From positions 1,302,001 to 1,366,000 of the forward strand of contig VXAZ01004553.1 of assembly GCA_013399875.1 (NCBI GenBank): a stretch of 64,000 nucleotides of DNA, read 5' to 3'. The notes beneath the pieces are model-generated. The model was not told the origin of the DNA, did not search any database, and was given only the letters and a program-made list of their open reading frames with translations. The position numbers and the translations under genes are program-made. The number at the start of each line of letters is the position of its first letter. The first letter of the stretch is position 1. Shown here in pieces: positions 38,881 to 49,527 of this stretch. The stretch comes from Gymnorhina tibicen. Taxonomy: Eukaryota > Chordata > Aves > Passeriformes > Artamidae.

Positions 38881-41368
38881 AAACAAAAAAAAATTAGTTT
38901 AGTTTTTCAAATATTATCTCTCCTTGTTTATTATCAGAAAGAACAGTTTCCAAGATGACAAGGGAAGGCAGGAAGAAATGAAGAGAAGAAGCATTGTTAA
39001 CTAAGCCATTATATTGCTGAAGTTTTGACCAAAGGCTAAATAAAAGTTCAAAATTATATTTTGCCTGGTGTTCCAGACCAGGGAGATTACCACAATAATA
39101 GAAAAGACATTTTGCACAAAACATGTTCAACACCTGCCAGCTCTCACGACCCCACAAACAGAGGAACCACTCGGGGAGCAACAGTGGCACAAGGACCGTG
39201 CTCCGATCGCTGACAGCTTATCCACAGGACAGTGACGTTTTCAGAGCACTCAAATAAGCTCAGATTTTTCTATTCAGTTTTTATTGGCTGAACTAATAAA
39301 AGTGTGTTGAATCTTTCATGGTTTTGCCCAGAAAATAATACACCAGTTAATAATGGCTTGCCAGAGCTTAATTTTGTGAAAGAGTAATTACCTTCAATGG
39401 CTTTTAGACTAACAAAAGGTGTTTTGTGGCACAGAATGCATCAGTTCCTTTTTTTGTTAGAGAAGCACATCTTTATTATCAACAGATATTAAAAAAGAAT
39501 GGAGTTGGGATGAACATTTTTTTGTTTCTTTTTTAAAGAAAATAACACAAACTGAATCATTCTAATTACAGTTTCCAACAGAAGTTTATTAAAAGATGGA
39601 AACCCCCCTAGAAGAGGTGTTCTGAGCCCTGTTGTATGAGTTATTTATTGGCATATAAAGCTTCTCTTTATGATGCAAGTAGACAACAATTTCGTTCTGG
39701 CAGAAATACTTCATGAAATTTAGCACAGTATACATGGGTTTCCAAATTCCTAATTACCAAAATGCCAGAGATTTTGAATTATTACATAAGGTATATCTTC
39801 CAAAAGGAAAGGATGATAAATCTACCATTTAGCCTTTTCAAAAGGCATTAAAAAGTACCATAATTCAGAGGTGTACACACAGAGTGCAGAGGAGTCCAAC
39901 TGAGCAAACAGAAGTCTAAAAACAAATTTACGATCAAGCAGCTTGATCTGTCCAGAATTAGAATAAATACCCCATTAAAACCGTGCTGTCAGGCTGTAAC
40001 TAAAGTGGGAAGCATGCTGGGACAGAATTCTGCCGCTTCACTGTTACACTGAGTCCAAAACCACTGAAAATTTCTATGGGCTTTGCACAGAGTCCTAAAG
40101 CTCTTTGGGACTGTTTGGGAGAGCTGCAGTGATGCTTTTCATATCAGACTTCATGGCCACAACAATTTTCCTGCCTTTTCAACAGGGAGAGGCTGGTGCC
40201 TCCAAAATCTGGGTGGGAACAAAAACGCCCTCCCTGGGGACTGATGAGAAAGGGGCTCTGGTGGGTGTGTTGATGCCATCCACTGAAGGTTTGGTTAGGC
40301 AAAGGTAAAACATCCCAGGGGCCCAATTCCTTCTGTTTTCCATCAGTAACAATAGAGCAGGAATATCAGTATTAGTTCATGGCAAAACAGTCTAAGACTC
40401 TGCATAGGTTTCAATCTCCTCCTGCAATGAAGGCCAAGCCACCATGTTGTCACTAATTTTTTAGCTCTTTTAAACAAAGAGAGACTGAACTATTTCAACA
40501 ACAATCGCAGTTTCCCAGTGCAATTCCCAGCCTAATTCCCAGGCATTGTCAGGGTTATCCTGGTCTCTGAGGTGAAGTGTTCAGGGAGAATTTTCAGCTG
40601 TTGTGTCAAGCACAAGTCAACTGAGTTGAACCTCCCAGGCTGGCTAATTTTAACCTCCCCAAGCACACAATAACAGCTGATTTAAAAAGCAAACTTTTGA
40701 GCTTGTTTCAGTAAACACAATAATTTGCCCAGTGCTGTAATAAAAAGTGATCAATATCCTGCAGATTTGTCTTTGTAATTCAGGTGATTTACCAGCTTCA
40801 GCTGGGAAAATCTAATGACCCCATTCTTCTGTGGAAGAACACAGCACTGCCTTACAAAACAGTAATAAAATGATAACTATTCAACTGAAATACTGAAATT
40901 TCTTTTAAAAAAATCAATCAATCAGGATGAATCCAACTGTGAATTTACTTTAATTTTTATTCTCTTTTCTTTTTTTTATTAAAAAAGCCCAAATCAGGAG
41001 TATTTTGTAAAGATAAATGCTGGGATGGAGTCATAACAATTGCACATTTTTTTCTATAGAAGTTTTTTGCTGTTTCAGGTTTCACCTTGAATTCACACAC
41101 GCAATTTAAATTATCATGTGTCTAAAACCTTACAAGCATCTTCCTGAAAAACAGAACTTGCTCTTCTGAAAGGTCTGGAGGCACCGTCAGCTTTCATCTG
41201 AGGACGCTGAAGACAATCTAAGAAGTCATCCCACTGACTGACATTTCAGAGAGCATTAAACCAAACCTGTAAGAATGTCACCTATGGGTTCATAGGCAGC
41301 ATGCAGAGAGTACACACTGCTTTTCCTGGAGAAAGATGCAAGCTACAGAGTATTACTTATCTTGGTTT

Positions 41369-41383
41369 AAAAAAAAAAAAAAA
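41369..41383 (+). repeat. Poly(A) run of about 15
   Basis: A15 between TTGGTTT and CTGGTGG. Confidence 0.9.
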
Positions 41384-44300
41384 CTGGTGGCAAAATGACT
41401 GAATATTTATTCGGAGATAATTAAGCAAAACCAAATTATTTCTCTTAAGGTGAGAGATATTTCAAACAATCTTTCTACTTGAATCTTGTTTTATCAGCCT
41501 AGGATATGAGATTTAGAACTACACTTTACTCCTTCTGATTCATGTTTTAACCACCTTGTTTGTTTGTTCATTTGTTTAAACAGAGTAATCCTAATTTGAA
41601 TGCAAAATTTCCCCTTCAAATTCTGCATCCATTTCCTACGAGCCAACCAAATAATGGGTTCTGGAGAAATCAGAATTTCTCAAAACAAAGTGAGAGTGCA
41701 AATATATCTCTGAGATATGTGAGGTCAGTGCACATTCTTTCCCTCACATAATTCCTCTTCCATCCTTTGTTTGTTCATTTATAACCCCTGCAGTCTAACG
41801 CATGAATTATCCCATTGTACACATCAACCCCTTGACAGATTGTTTTAGTACAACTCTTATGTGCCCTGGCTTTCCTTCCAGGCTGCCAGGAACACTTTAA
41901 CAAAAAGGCTGATTAGTTCCTTTAAGTTCTCCCAGATAAACAAACTACAAAGCGAGTTTTACAGTGCCCAGGATCATCCATGCAAAAACCCCACACAGGC
42001 TCTTTACAGTAACGACACAAACCAGAGCAGCCCAAGGTGACAGGTCAAGAAGAAAAACTGATGATGATGCAGCATTCTGTCATAGGGGGAGCAAAATGTT
42101 CACGCTTGAGGATCTTTTATTTAATGGCACATAATTGTTAGGACACTTCTTAACAAAGCTCCTTGAAAGAAGGACCTTTTTTTTGTTGTTGTTTTTTAAT
42201 GCAACATAAATTTTTGGATAATAAAACATTAAAAAAATTAGGTTTTTTTATTTAATAAAACCTTGGGTAATGTCTGTGACGGATGCTGGTTACATAAATA
42301 CGTGTCCATGTGTTCACCTAAGAAATTGCCTGCAAAACACAGCAGACACACAGCACATTCCCAAATCCAAGTGTGGCCTTGGAAGAAGTGCATTAACTGC
42401 AGTGAGTGAGCTCTGAGTCTAGGCACCAGAATTACAAAAACTGCCTTTCCTGTGTTTTCAAAAACATCAAAGCTTCTTGGAGAATGATTTTAATGAATTG
42501 CATCCTCCCATCAACCCACAACAAAAGGCTGGGGGGACAGCAGAGAGGGGAAAGAGAGGTAGAATAAGAAATGGAGAAGGAGCAAATAGATCCTGAGGTA
42601 GATTGCAACATGTGGGAAAGTAAACAACATTTTCAAATTTCAAGGCAGGTAGGGATATTGCAAGGGACAAAGTGCAATTAAAAAAAAAAAGAAAAATACC
42701 AGCCTGACTTAAATGTCAGCAAATTAGCTCCTGGCATAACCAGTTCTGCTGTCTTGGCTGCAGAATTTTACCTCAAAATCTCTCAAAAATATGAGTGCAG
42801 CTTAAGCACATGTTAAAAAGAAAAAAAGTTGAATAATCTCAATGAAGACGTTATGGCATTTGATGACGTGCTGCAGTGTTCTGGGTAACACCCAGCTAGA
42901 ACCCCAGCTCCTTGCTTGGATAAGCCGACCCAGGAGAATCACGGGAATCACCGCAGGCTCGACCCAATCAGACACCCCAACGTCGGAATTAACTGCAACC
43001 TTCATTAATTTCGTGTTCAACCTCAGCAGCCTCTGAAACTGTGGCCAGTTATCTATTTGAAGTGCTTTGAAAGCCACAAGGTACTCTGATCTGAATCCCG
43101 CGTGTGAATACATCCCCTTTCTGCAAACACGTGGCACGTGATGACAAAGCAGCCACATTTGGAAAGCAGAGACATGATTTCCATTTCTTTCCGTATTCCC
43201 TTCAAATTCACTGCCCTTCTCCCAGTACTCAGCGTGACCTTTCACGAGTGCACCTCTGCTTGCTCCTCACCCCATACCTCCCCCTTGCTCCTGCTGCTTC
43301 AGGAGAAGACCTAATCTTTGTACAGTCCCAATTCAGACGTGCCAAACCCCTATTTATAGAGTACTCATCAAGACTGAAACAGAATTTATCTTCTTCAATA
43401 CAAAATCGCTGATTTTCTTCATTCCATGTGGGCCTACTACGAGAAAATATTGATTTCCCAAGTAAGCAGCAAAAATAATAAGTTACATGTGGTATATACA
43501 ATACTCTGCTATAACTTTCATCCATCTGGGTTTATACCACATTGCTGGGATAAAATCCAACCACTTTTCTGCACAGGATCAAGGCCTACTTTCTATTTCC
43601 AAGTAAACCAAGGTTTATGATGGGTTAAAAAATAATGTATCCATGATCACATTTTACCCCACAATGAAACTGTTTTTTCCCCTTCGTATTCCTTTTCTAT
43701 CCCTTTTATATATTAAGTTATAAGCTGATTTTATTTTATTTTTCTTGGCTTTGGGAGTTTCTTGTCAAATACACCAGCTGTTCTTGTGCCACAATTATAT
43801 ACACTTAAGCATCACAAAAAAGCAAATGAAATTTAGCACACAAAGCCTTTTGCTATACAAGTTTTCTCATGAGCAAAACAGTCTTTGAGGTTGTTTTATG
43901 CTGTTTATATAAATATAATTGAATTTCTTTTTGTACCTCTCTATGTAACCCTGTATACAACCCACCCTGGAGGTCTCGAAATACTGTCTCTTTAACATGC
44001 AGCAGTTACCAAAAAGAAGAATAATTAATCAAAGGTATCATCTTGAACACTGCTTTTCCTTTTGCTGGCTGCGTCTTCAGAAGTGTCAAACACAGGAAAG
44101 ATCCACACAAATGTAGAAAAAGTCACTGTATGTACAGAGGGTTTCTTGCACGTGTTCAACGTTAAGGAATAGATTATTTTCTTTGTAAAAGAGATTATTA
44201 AGGAAAGCATGCTTGTGATACACAAATCATGATGAACAGGGAAACACAGCACTGCATGTATTTGTATAACACCAAGTGAGGTGATTCATCAAGAAGCAAA

Positions 44301-44686
44301 ATGTAACGTTCTGCAAAGTGTATCTAAATTATAAATAATCCTTCACTGTTTTAAGGCAGGGATATTGCTTGCTGTCTTCAAAGTTTTGTTTTAGCAAAAT
44401 CTTTCACAGTTCGTCACAACTAACCCTGAAAAGGTGAGTTTTACTTTGCTGCCTCTGATTTATGCTTTACAGGGCACACAGATTTTCTAAGTCTGGAATG
44501 CTGCAACTTACTTGTCCTTTCCTAGACGAAAAATCTTGCCAGGGTAAGAATGAGTCTAGAAAGACAGGTAGAACTCCTTCTCCACTTAACTGAGAATTAT
44601 TCAGCAAAACTACATTCACAGACATTGTCAATGACAAATTGTTCTCAGGCCAAGGGAGGATCCTTTTTTTTTAAATATGCACCCAC

Positions 44687-44835
44687 CTGCTGTCGAATTT
44701 CTTCTTCCATCTTCACAGGGGACCCCAGCTCTGCGACTTGTTTGACACCTTCACTGGCATATCCTCCATACTCCCACAGGATGTAGTTCTTGGAGTGAGA
44801 ACTACCAATGATCGCAGACCAGTGGTTGGTGCGTC
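44687..44835 (-). CDS. SPON1: SPON1 internal exon, spondin domain
   Basis: This 149-bp minus-strand exon supplies the last two bases of an Arg codon and then 49 codons, from RTNHWSAIIGSSHSKNY to SPVKMEEEIRQQ. It is the central part of the spondin domain, matching human F-spondin closely (roughly residues 227-275). The acceptor AG is at 44837-44836, after a T/C-rich tract that ends CCCCCGGAAAG. The donor is CAG|GTGGGT with GT at 44686-44685. The exon enters in phase 1 and ends on a codon boundary (phase 0). The spondin domain mediates extracellular-matrix attachment and is normally followed by more spondin sequence and then thrombospondin repeats; none of that is found between 1 and 44686. The conserved WEYGGYASEGVKQVAELG block makes the identification very secure. 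Confidence 0.97.
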
Positions 44836-45328
44836 CTTTCCGGGGGAAAAAACCAAACCAAAACAAATCAAACAACCACCAAGACAGCCTCAAAGCATAA
44901 TTCCTGATTTTTAATAAACTTCTGAAGTCCCCACCCTTGAGGCTGTTGCATGCTGTCAGTTCTCACTGCACCAACACACCACATCTTTAGAGCAGTAAGA
45001 ACAAGCCAGTGACTGACAGAAATCGAGCATAAAGCAGCTCCTCAAAACAAATAGACTTAGTATAGTTTTTCTTCACCAAAGATCTCACCTCAGGAGCTTT
45101 AAGAAAACTTTAATTTTAAGTTTCTATATCAAATATTTTTGAGAAAGAAACCTTCAAGGGAAGACTTCAGTGGTCACCCTCAGATTTAACAGCAAGCTTT
45201 TTCCTTACTGAAGGCAGCAAAGTAAATTTTTCTATATTCACTGAGTTTTCTTGCTCAGATTTCTCATAATGTTAGAGTAGTAGAGCTAAGCAAAAGGATT
45301 CCCATTCTTGTTTCTTGTCTTGTTGAAC

Positions 45329-45350
45329 AAAAAAAAAAAAAAAAAAAAAA
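45329..45350 (+). repeat. 22-base poly(A) run
   Basis: Uninterrupted A22 followed by GAAAAAGTTTAAAGAAAAAG. It marks the left edge of a purine-rich block. No retrocopied gene is visible to its left. Confidence 0.95.
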
Positions 45351-45351
45351 G

Positions 45352-45900
45352 AAAAAGTTTAAAGAAAAAGATGTTAGAGAAGTAAGATGGAATTGAAAAG
45401 AGAATTGAGCAGAAATAAGGAGTCACAGAAGTCCCACAGTCCTGGAAATAAAAATGAATTCACTTAAGTGTCAAATAACCTTCTGCATAAATACGGGCTT
45501 AAAGGAAAAGGGTGAGAAAATGAACTGCTCACACAAGCAGACAGTCTGGTAACAAGGCAAGGACTGTAGGAGATGAAGGAGTCAGAATGATGGAGTGAGA
45601 CAATATTTAACATTTTTCTTTGCAATGTGAAAGGTAGGGAGCAGCAGTAAAAACAGCTGCAAACCAAATAAATGAATGAAAAATGAATAATGAAGTAAAT
45701 AAAAGGAATGCAAATTTGAGATGTGAGGGGTGGAACAATGAAATTGAAAAAGACAGTGTAGAGAATTGTATAAAGTCAGATGCAGGAACCTAATCATGGG
45801 AGAGTAGAAAATAGATTAGAAATAAAAAATGAACACCAACAGCAGGGGAAAAAAGCTAGAAAAGTGTAGGAAGCAGAATAGATAGATGAGGGAGATGGCC
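45352..45900. other. Purine-rich, strand-asymmetric block
   Basis: The plus strand is dominated by A and G (for example GATGTTAGAGAAGTAAGATG, and GAATGAATGAAAAATGAAT-type runs near 45670), so the nascent SPON1 RNA is C/U-rich here. No coding frame or known repeat accounts for it. Confidence 0.5.
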
Positions 45901-47139
45901 TAGCAGAACAGCACGCAGGGCCTTCATAGCTTCCCTAGTCCTAAACTTGGACCAAAATACATTTACAGAGCTCTGAATTGTAGCAGGCCTGAAGTTTTCA
46001 GAATAGACTAAAACTAATCAGTAATTGAGCCCTAAATGTGGAAAAAAAACAGACTAAACCTTCCCTCCTCCATAGCTGAAGAGACTACAATGTCAGAAGA
46101 TGGTGTCTTGATCTAAGACCTAGCAGGTGTTCCTTAAATACACAGTGGCACCCTGCCAAAGCACAGAGAGATGTTGTCACTCAGCTCCAGCGCTGGGAGC
46201 TCCAGCTTTGCCCATCCTCTCTCCCCAGCACAGGGCTCTGACTGCCCCACAAGCCACAGACAGCAGCTCACCCTGAAACACAGCAAGCAACACTGAAGCT
46301 TTTCGAAAGAGAGCAATCCCTACAAAACAAAAATGTGTCGCCACAGAGAGGAACCTGAGCGCCTGCAAGTCTTTAGTTAAATGGATAAGGAATTGTTCCC
46401 TGTGCTCCAAATCTTCTCTCCCTCCCTGCCCTGAACAGGGCAGGAACATCTGATGCCTTTGCAATCAGAGCACAGCCTCCGCCAGCAAACAGCCCTTCCT
46501 AAAGATACTGGCTCTGCAGAGAAAGCTCCTGGCCCTCTACCTGCCCAAATGAGCGGAGTCATACCACATCTACCCTGAACTTTTCACAAAACTCTGCTGC
46601 ATTTGCAAACGTTTCACTCCTCACCTTGAACCATCCATTTAGTATGAGAACAAAGAGACAACTCAATTTTTCCTAAACTTTTTCCTCTGACCATCAAAGA
46701 AACTTCTCTGTGTGAGATAATCTGAGTAGCAAGAGGCCAGAGCTATTTTGCATCCAATGTCACTCTCTAGATCTTAAGACAGCAAACAGAACACTTGACA
46801 GCTTTCCAGTGCCATTATTTGACTTCGTTCTTGTAGTTTTGAGTAGTTTCTCAGTTTATACACTTACTTGTGTATTTTTGCAGAAAAATCAAGCTGCCAC
46901 CACAACATGAGAATTTATCCTCTGACACATTTCATAGATGTGCTCATATCATATCATGATGAAGAGCATGTGGATTTCTCTTATCAAAAATGGGTGATAC
47001 CCAGAGACAATAAATGCTTTGCACAAAGTGCATATTCCTTAGGGATTTTTTTAAAGTAAATCAGAAGATAAATTGAAGAAAAGAATATAAAGTTTATGAT
47101 CTGCTTTCTATTCCAGCCTTATTGATGGTACAAGAATAG

Positions 47140-47400
47140 AACAGAATTTGTTATGTGGTGGCTCGGCAAATAATTAGCGATTTACCACGGGCCGTAATGA
47201 ATAACATTTTATTTTAATGTAATTACTGCACAAGCTCAACATTTTAAAGAATAATGCCAAAGATCGGTCTTCATTTTTAACATCACTGTATCTGGATGAG
47301 ATCTTTTCCTCAAGTTTCAGAAATTTTAATATAAAATCTTATTAGCTGTTATTACTGGGATTGTGTAAGTAACGAATGGGTATTTTTTTACTTTTCCAGT
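47140..47400. promoter_or_regulatory. Candidate conserved non-coding element in the 3.9 kb intron
   Basis: The stretch from about 47155 contains CpG-bearing, non-repetitive sequence (GCTCGGCAAATAATTAGCGA, then ACCACGGGCCGTAATGAATA, and later AAGATCGGTC) embedded in AT-rich DNA with several TAATTA or TAAT homeodomain-type cores. This texture is typical of deeply conserved vertebrate enhancers. No open frame or repeat explains it. Conservation is inferred, not measured. Confidence 0.35.
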
Positions 47401-48714
47401 TTAAGTAATATATTGATTTAATCCACCATTTTGTAACTGGGGAGAGAAAGCAGGCTACAGAGGGCTCTGTTGTAGCAAACTATTGCAACTTGCTTATTTT
47501 CCATCATGCAGCCATGCCCTTCATGAGTTCACTGACTTGGCTGTAGAAGAAAAGGCCATTTATGCTCAGTATTCCATCACTAAGTCACAGTAATTTCATA
47601 GCTTTCAGTCACTTTCTCATGGCCTATTTCTAACCACCACCTGAATCCATGCAAATAGTGCACATAAAGTTCACACTCAGCAGATATTTAAATCACCCAA
47701 TAGCCTAAAAGAGCATTCCTGCAATTACTGGCTTTGCTTATTTTATCTCCCACGTATTATGCTGACCAATAGTATTTGAACAATGCTGTGCTTCAAACTC
47801 AACACAAGCAGTATTGCTTAGGCTGTTAAAACTATGAGCTGATACAAACCATATTGCAGTTATATGAGGATATTCTGACACTGGGACAATAATAATATTT
47901 TTTTTAATCAGTATAAAAGGTCTCTATAATAAACATCAGCCACAGAAAACATAACAAAGTTCAAAGACCTGTAAATGTGACTCATATTCTTAAATACTTT
48001 CCTAAACTTTTTTCCCACAGACTGTGGAGTCAGTAATGAAAGACCAAGTGCATAATACACATTTTTGTAACTTCGGCTTTTTACAGATACTTAGGTAACT
48101 GCAGAAAGCAAGCTTGCAACAAAAATACTGATTCTGTAGTTCAGACACTTAAAAACCCAGGCAGGAAAAGTTCAGAAGGTGTTTTTTATCTAGGTATTCA
48201 ACCAAGAAAGACAAAGAAGACAGAGTATTCTTAGTTCTATACATACACATTCCTTGGGCAGCAAGATTCCAAACTCACCAAATTTAACTGAAGTAATTAA
48301 AAATAATTTGAAGTAAAACAAACTGGATAGATTGGCATGGCTGAAAAATCAAAATATTAGTGAGATGCCCATGCTTTGTGGCCTTTTTCTTACAATCTTG
48401 TCTCCTACCTCTACATTATAAGCCAGTCTAAGCTTTCAATGAGAAAAAAACAAAGGAACCTGTCTCCCCACACAGACACCTTGCAAATACAATCTCTCAC
48501 ACACCTTAGCTCAAAATGTCAGGCGAATCAATAGAATTTACTGGTAATGTACAGTGCAGGAAGATCCATTGATTTTCAATGCTGAATGTCAGCAGGATTC
48601 CACGTACGTCATAATTTACAGTGCCGAGCTGTAAATAGGTGGTTCTGTGTCACACAGCCAGCTCCAACCCTCTTCAGGGCCCCTGTATGGTACAAGCAAA
48701 GGAATGATACTCAC

Positions 48715-48837
48715 GTGGGAAATCTTTGGGATGTGTTTTTTCCGACCAGTTTCCATAAAATGTCAGCCTGTATTTGGCGGTTCCACAGGCACAACAGTCT
48801 AAAATTGGTTTGTCGGTCACACCTTCCGAGGCTGAGT
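48715..48837 (-). CDS. SPON1: SPON1 internal exon, start of spondin domain
   Basis: This 123-bp minus-strand exon completes the Asp codon begun in the previous exon, then encodes 40 full codons beginning SASEGVTDKPILDCCACG and ending THPKDFP, plus the first base of an Arg codon. It is the linker and beginning of the spondin domain of F-spondin. Three closely spaced cysteines (CCAC) and an N-glycosylation sequon (Asn-Trp-Ser) in the FYGNWSEKTHP segment are visible. The acceptor is TTTTTCAG|AC (AG at 48839-48838) and the donor is CCAC|GTGAGT (GT at 48714-48713). Phases are 1 in and 1 out, and the exon joins cleanly to the exon at 44835. An open reading frame runs past both exon edges (48674-48919), but the splice consensus and family homology set the limits. 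The segment just after the Asp, SASEG, differs from the human sequence as I recall it, while the spondin-domain part is nearly unchanged. Confidence 0.96.
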
Positions 48838-49453
48838 CTGAAAAAGCATCAAAGTACCCACTGAAAATGGCTACAACTCGAAACCAGTGAGGACAGTGAA
48901 GCTGCCGTAAGTTTACCATTAGACTAAACTACAACCCTGAAATATCGTACCATATTTATAAGTGGATTAAATGCTTTAAATCTGCATTTTTTTAATTAGA
49001 AGGCATTAATACTTCAGTTATCTTCAGATTCAGAACAGGTTTCTTTCTGGTTGTTATCTGATAAGGACAAACCTCAGCTGATCTCAAAACACAATAGGCT
49101 GGAAATTTCTGACAGTCAAAGAATATGAATTCTCCAATGGGATGCAATAACCAACTGCAACATTTAGGTTTTAGAAATAGCCTAAGATTCAATAAACAAA
49201 GTGCCCTGGAAACCAATGGGTACCACACAAAGAGCAGGTAAAAAGTTGCAAGTATCACATTTAGGGGGAGGCAAGGAAGATTGTACGAGATGCAGTATAT
49301 GTGATAAAGGAAGAACATAACTGAATGGAAGATCCCAGATTTGAACCTGGATAAAACTGTCCAAGACCTAAAAATTTTAGTTTGAGACAATGAGTTAAGA
49401 GAAACATGCAAAACACAACAAGGAGGTCAGAAAGATGTTTTACTTTACCTTAC
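48838..49453 (-). other. SPON1: SPON1 intron, 616 bp
   Basis: Complete short phase-1 intron bounded by the donor GTAAGG at 49453 and the acceptor TTTTTCAG at 48838. The open frames at 48992-49411 on the minus strand lie within this intron and are chance frames. Nothing else stands out. Confidence 0.93.
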
Positions 49454-49527
49454 CTTGCTCACAAATTTTTTTGGTGAGAGAGCCCTCATCTTGAAAATAA
49501 ATTATTCGCTTCTGCACAATACTGGCT
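49454..49527 (-). CDS. SPON1: SPON1 internal exon, end of Reeler region
   Basis: On the minus strand this exon encodes SIVQKRIIYFQDEGSL followed by TKKICEQ and the first base of an Asp codon. It matches F-spondin just before the spondin domain (roughly residues 162-185 in human numbering, from memory). The donor is G|GTAAGG, with GT at 49453-49452. The acceptor follows a long pyrimidine tract ending TTTATAG. A second AG two bases further in (49527-49526) would start the exon at 49525 instead. Both choices keep the frame and could complete a Lys-Ala junction, so the 5' edge is uncertain by 2 bases. The exon ends in phase 1 and joins the exon at 48837 to complete the Asp codon. The only difference I notice from the human sequence is Ile for Leu before the Cys. 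No frame break is present. Confidence 0.93.

Larger units (their letters stand above)
1..44686 (-). other. SPON1: SPON1 large intron (3' part outside window)
   Basis: From the donor at 44686 to the window's left edge no further SPON1 exon was found. I looked on the minus strand for the conserved continuation of the spondin domain (SDEVLTVIKAKAQWPAWQ and the downstream Cys-rich segment) and did not see it. This makes the intron at least 44.7 kb. It is AT-rich sequence with scattered repeats and candidate regulatory blocks, listed separately. Confidence 0.8.
36066..44686. other. Intronic stretch, no gene seen
   Basis: Holds two candidate regulatory blocks (37260-37630, 38640-38880) and poly(A) runs. 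A 147-codon minus-strand frame at 42802-43245 has no recognisable domain. Confidence 0.7.
44836..48714 (-). other. SPON1: SPON1 intron, 3,879 bp
   Basis: Complete phase-1 intron between two recognised exons, with a GTGAGT donor (48714) and a pyrimidine-rich acceptor (44836). It holds a 22-base poly(A) run, a purine-rich block at about 45352-45900, and a candidate conserved element at about 47140-47400. No coding exon is seen inside it. Confidence 0.93.

Noticed and set aside
1..44686. Search for the next SPON1 exons (rest of spondin domain, thrombospondin repeats)
   Set aside because: No minus-strand segment matching the conserved Trp/Cys-rich continuation was seen, so none is reported.
48992..49411. 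139-codon minus-strand frame between two SPON1 exons
   Set aside because: Lies wholly inside the 616 bp intron. The flanking exons join in frame without it and it has no F-spondin similarity.
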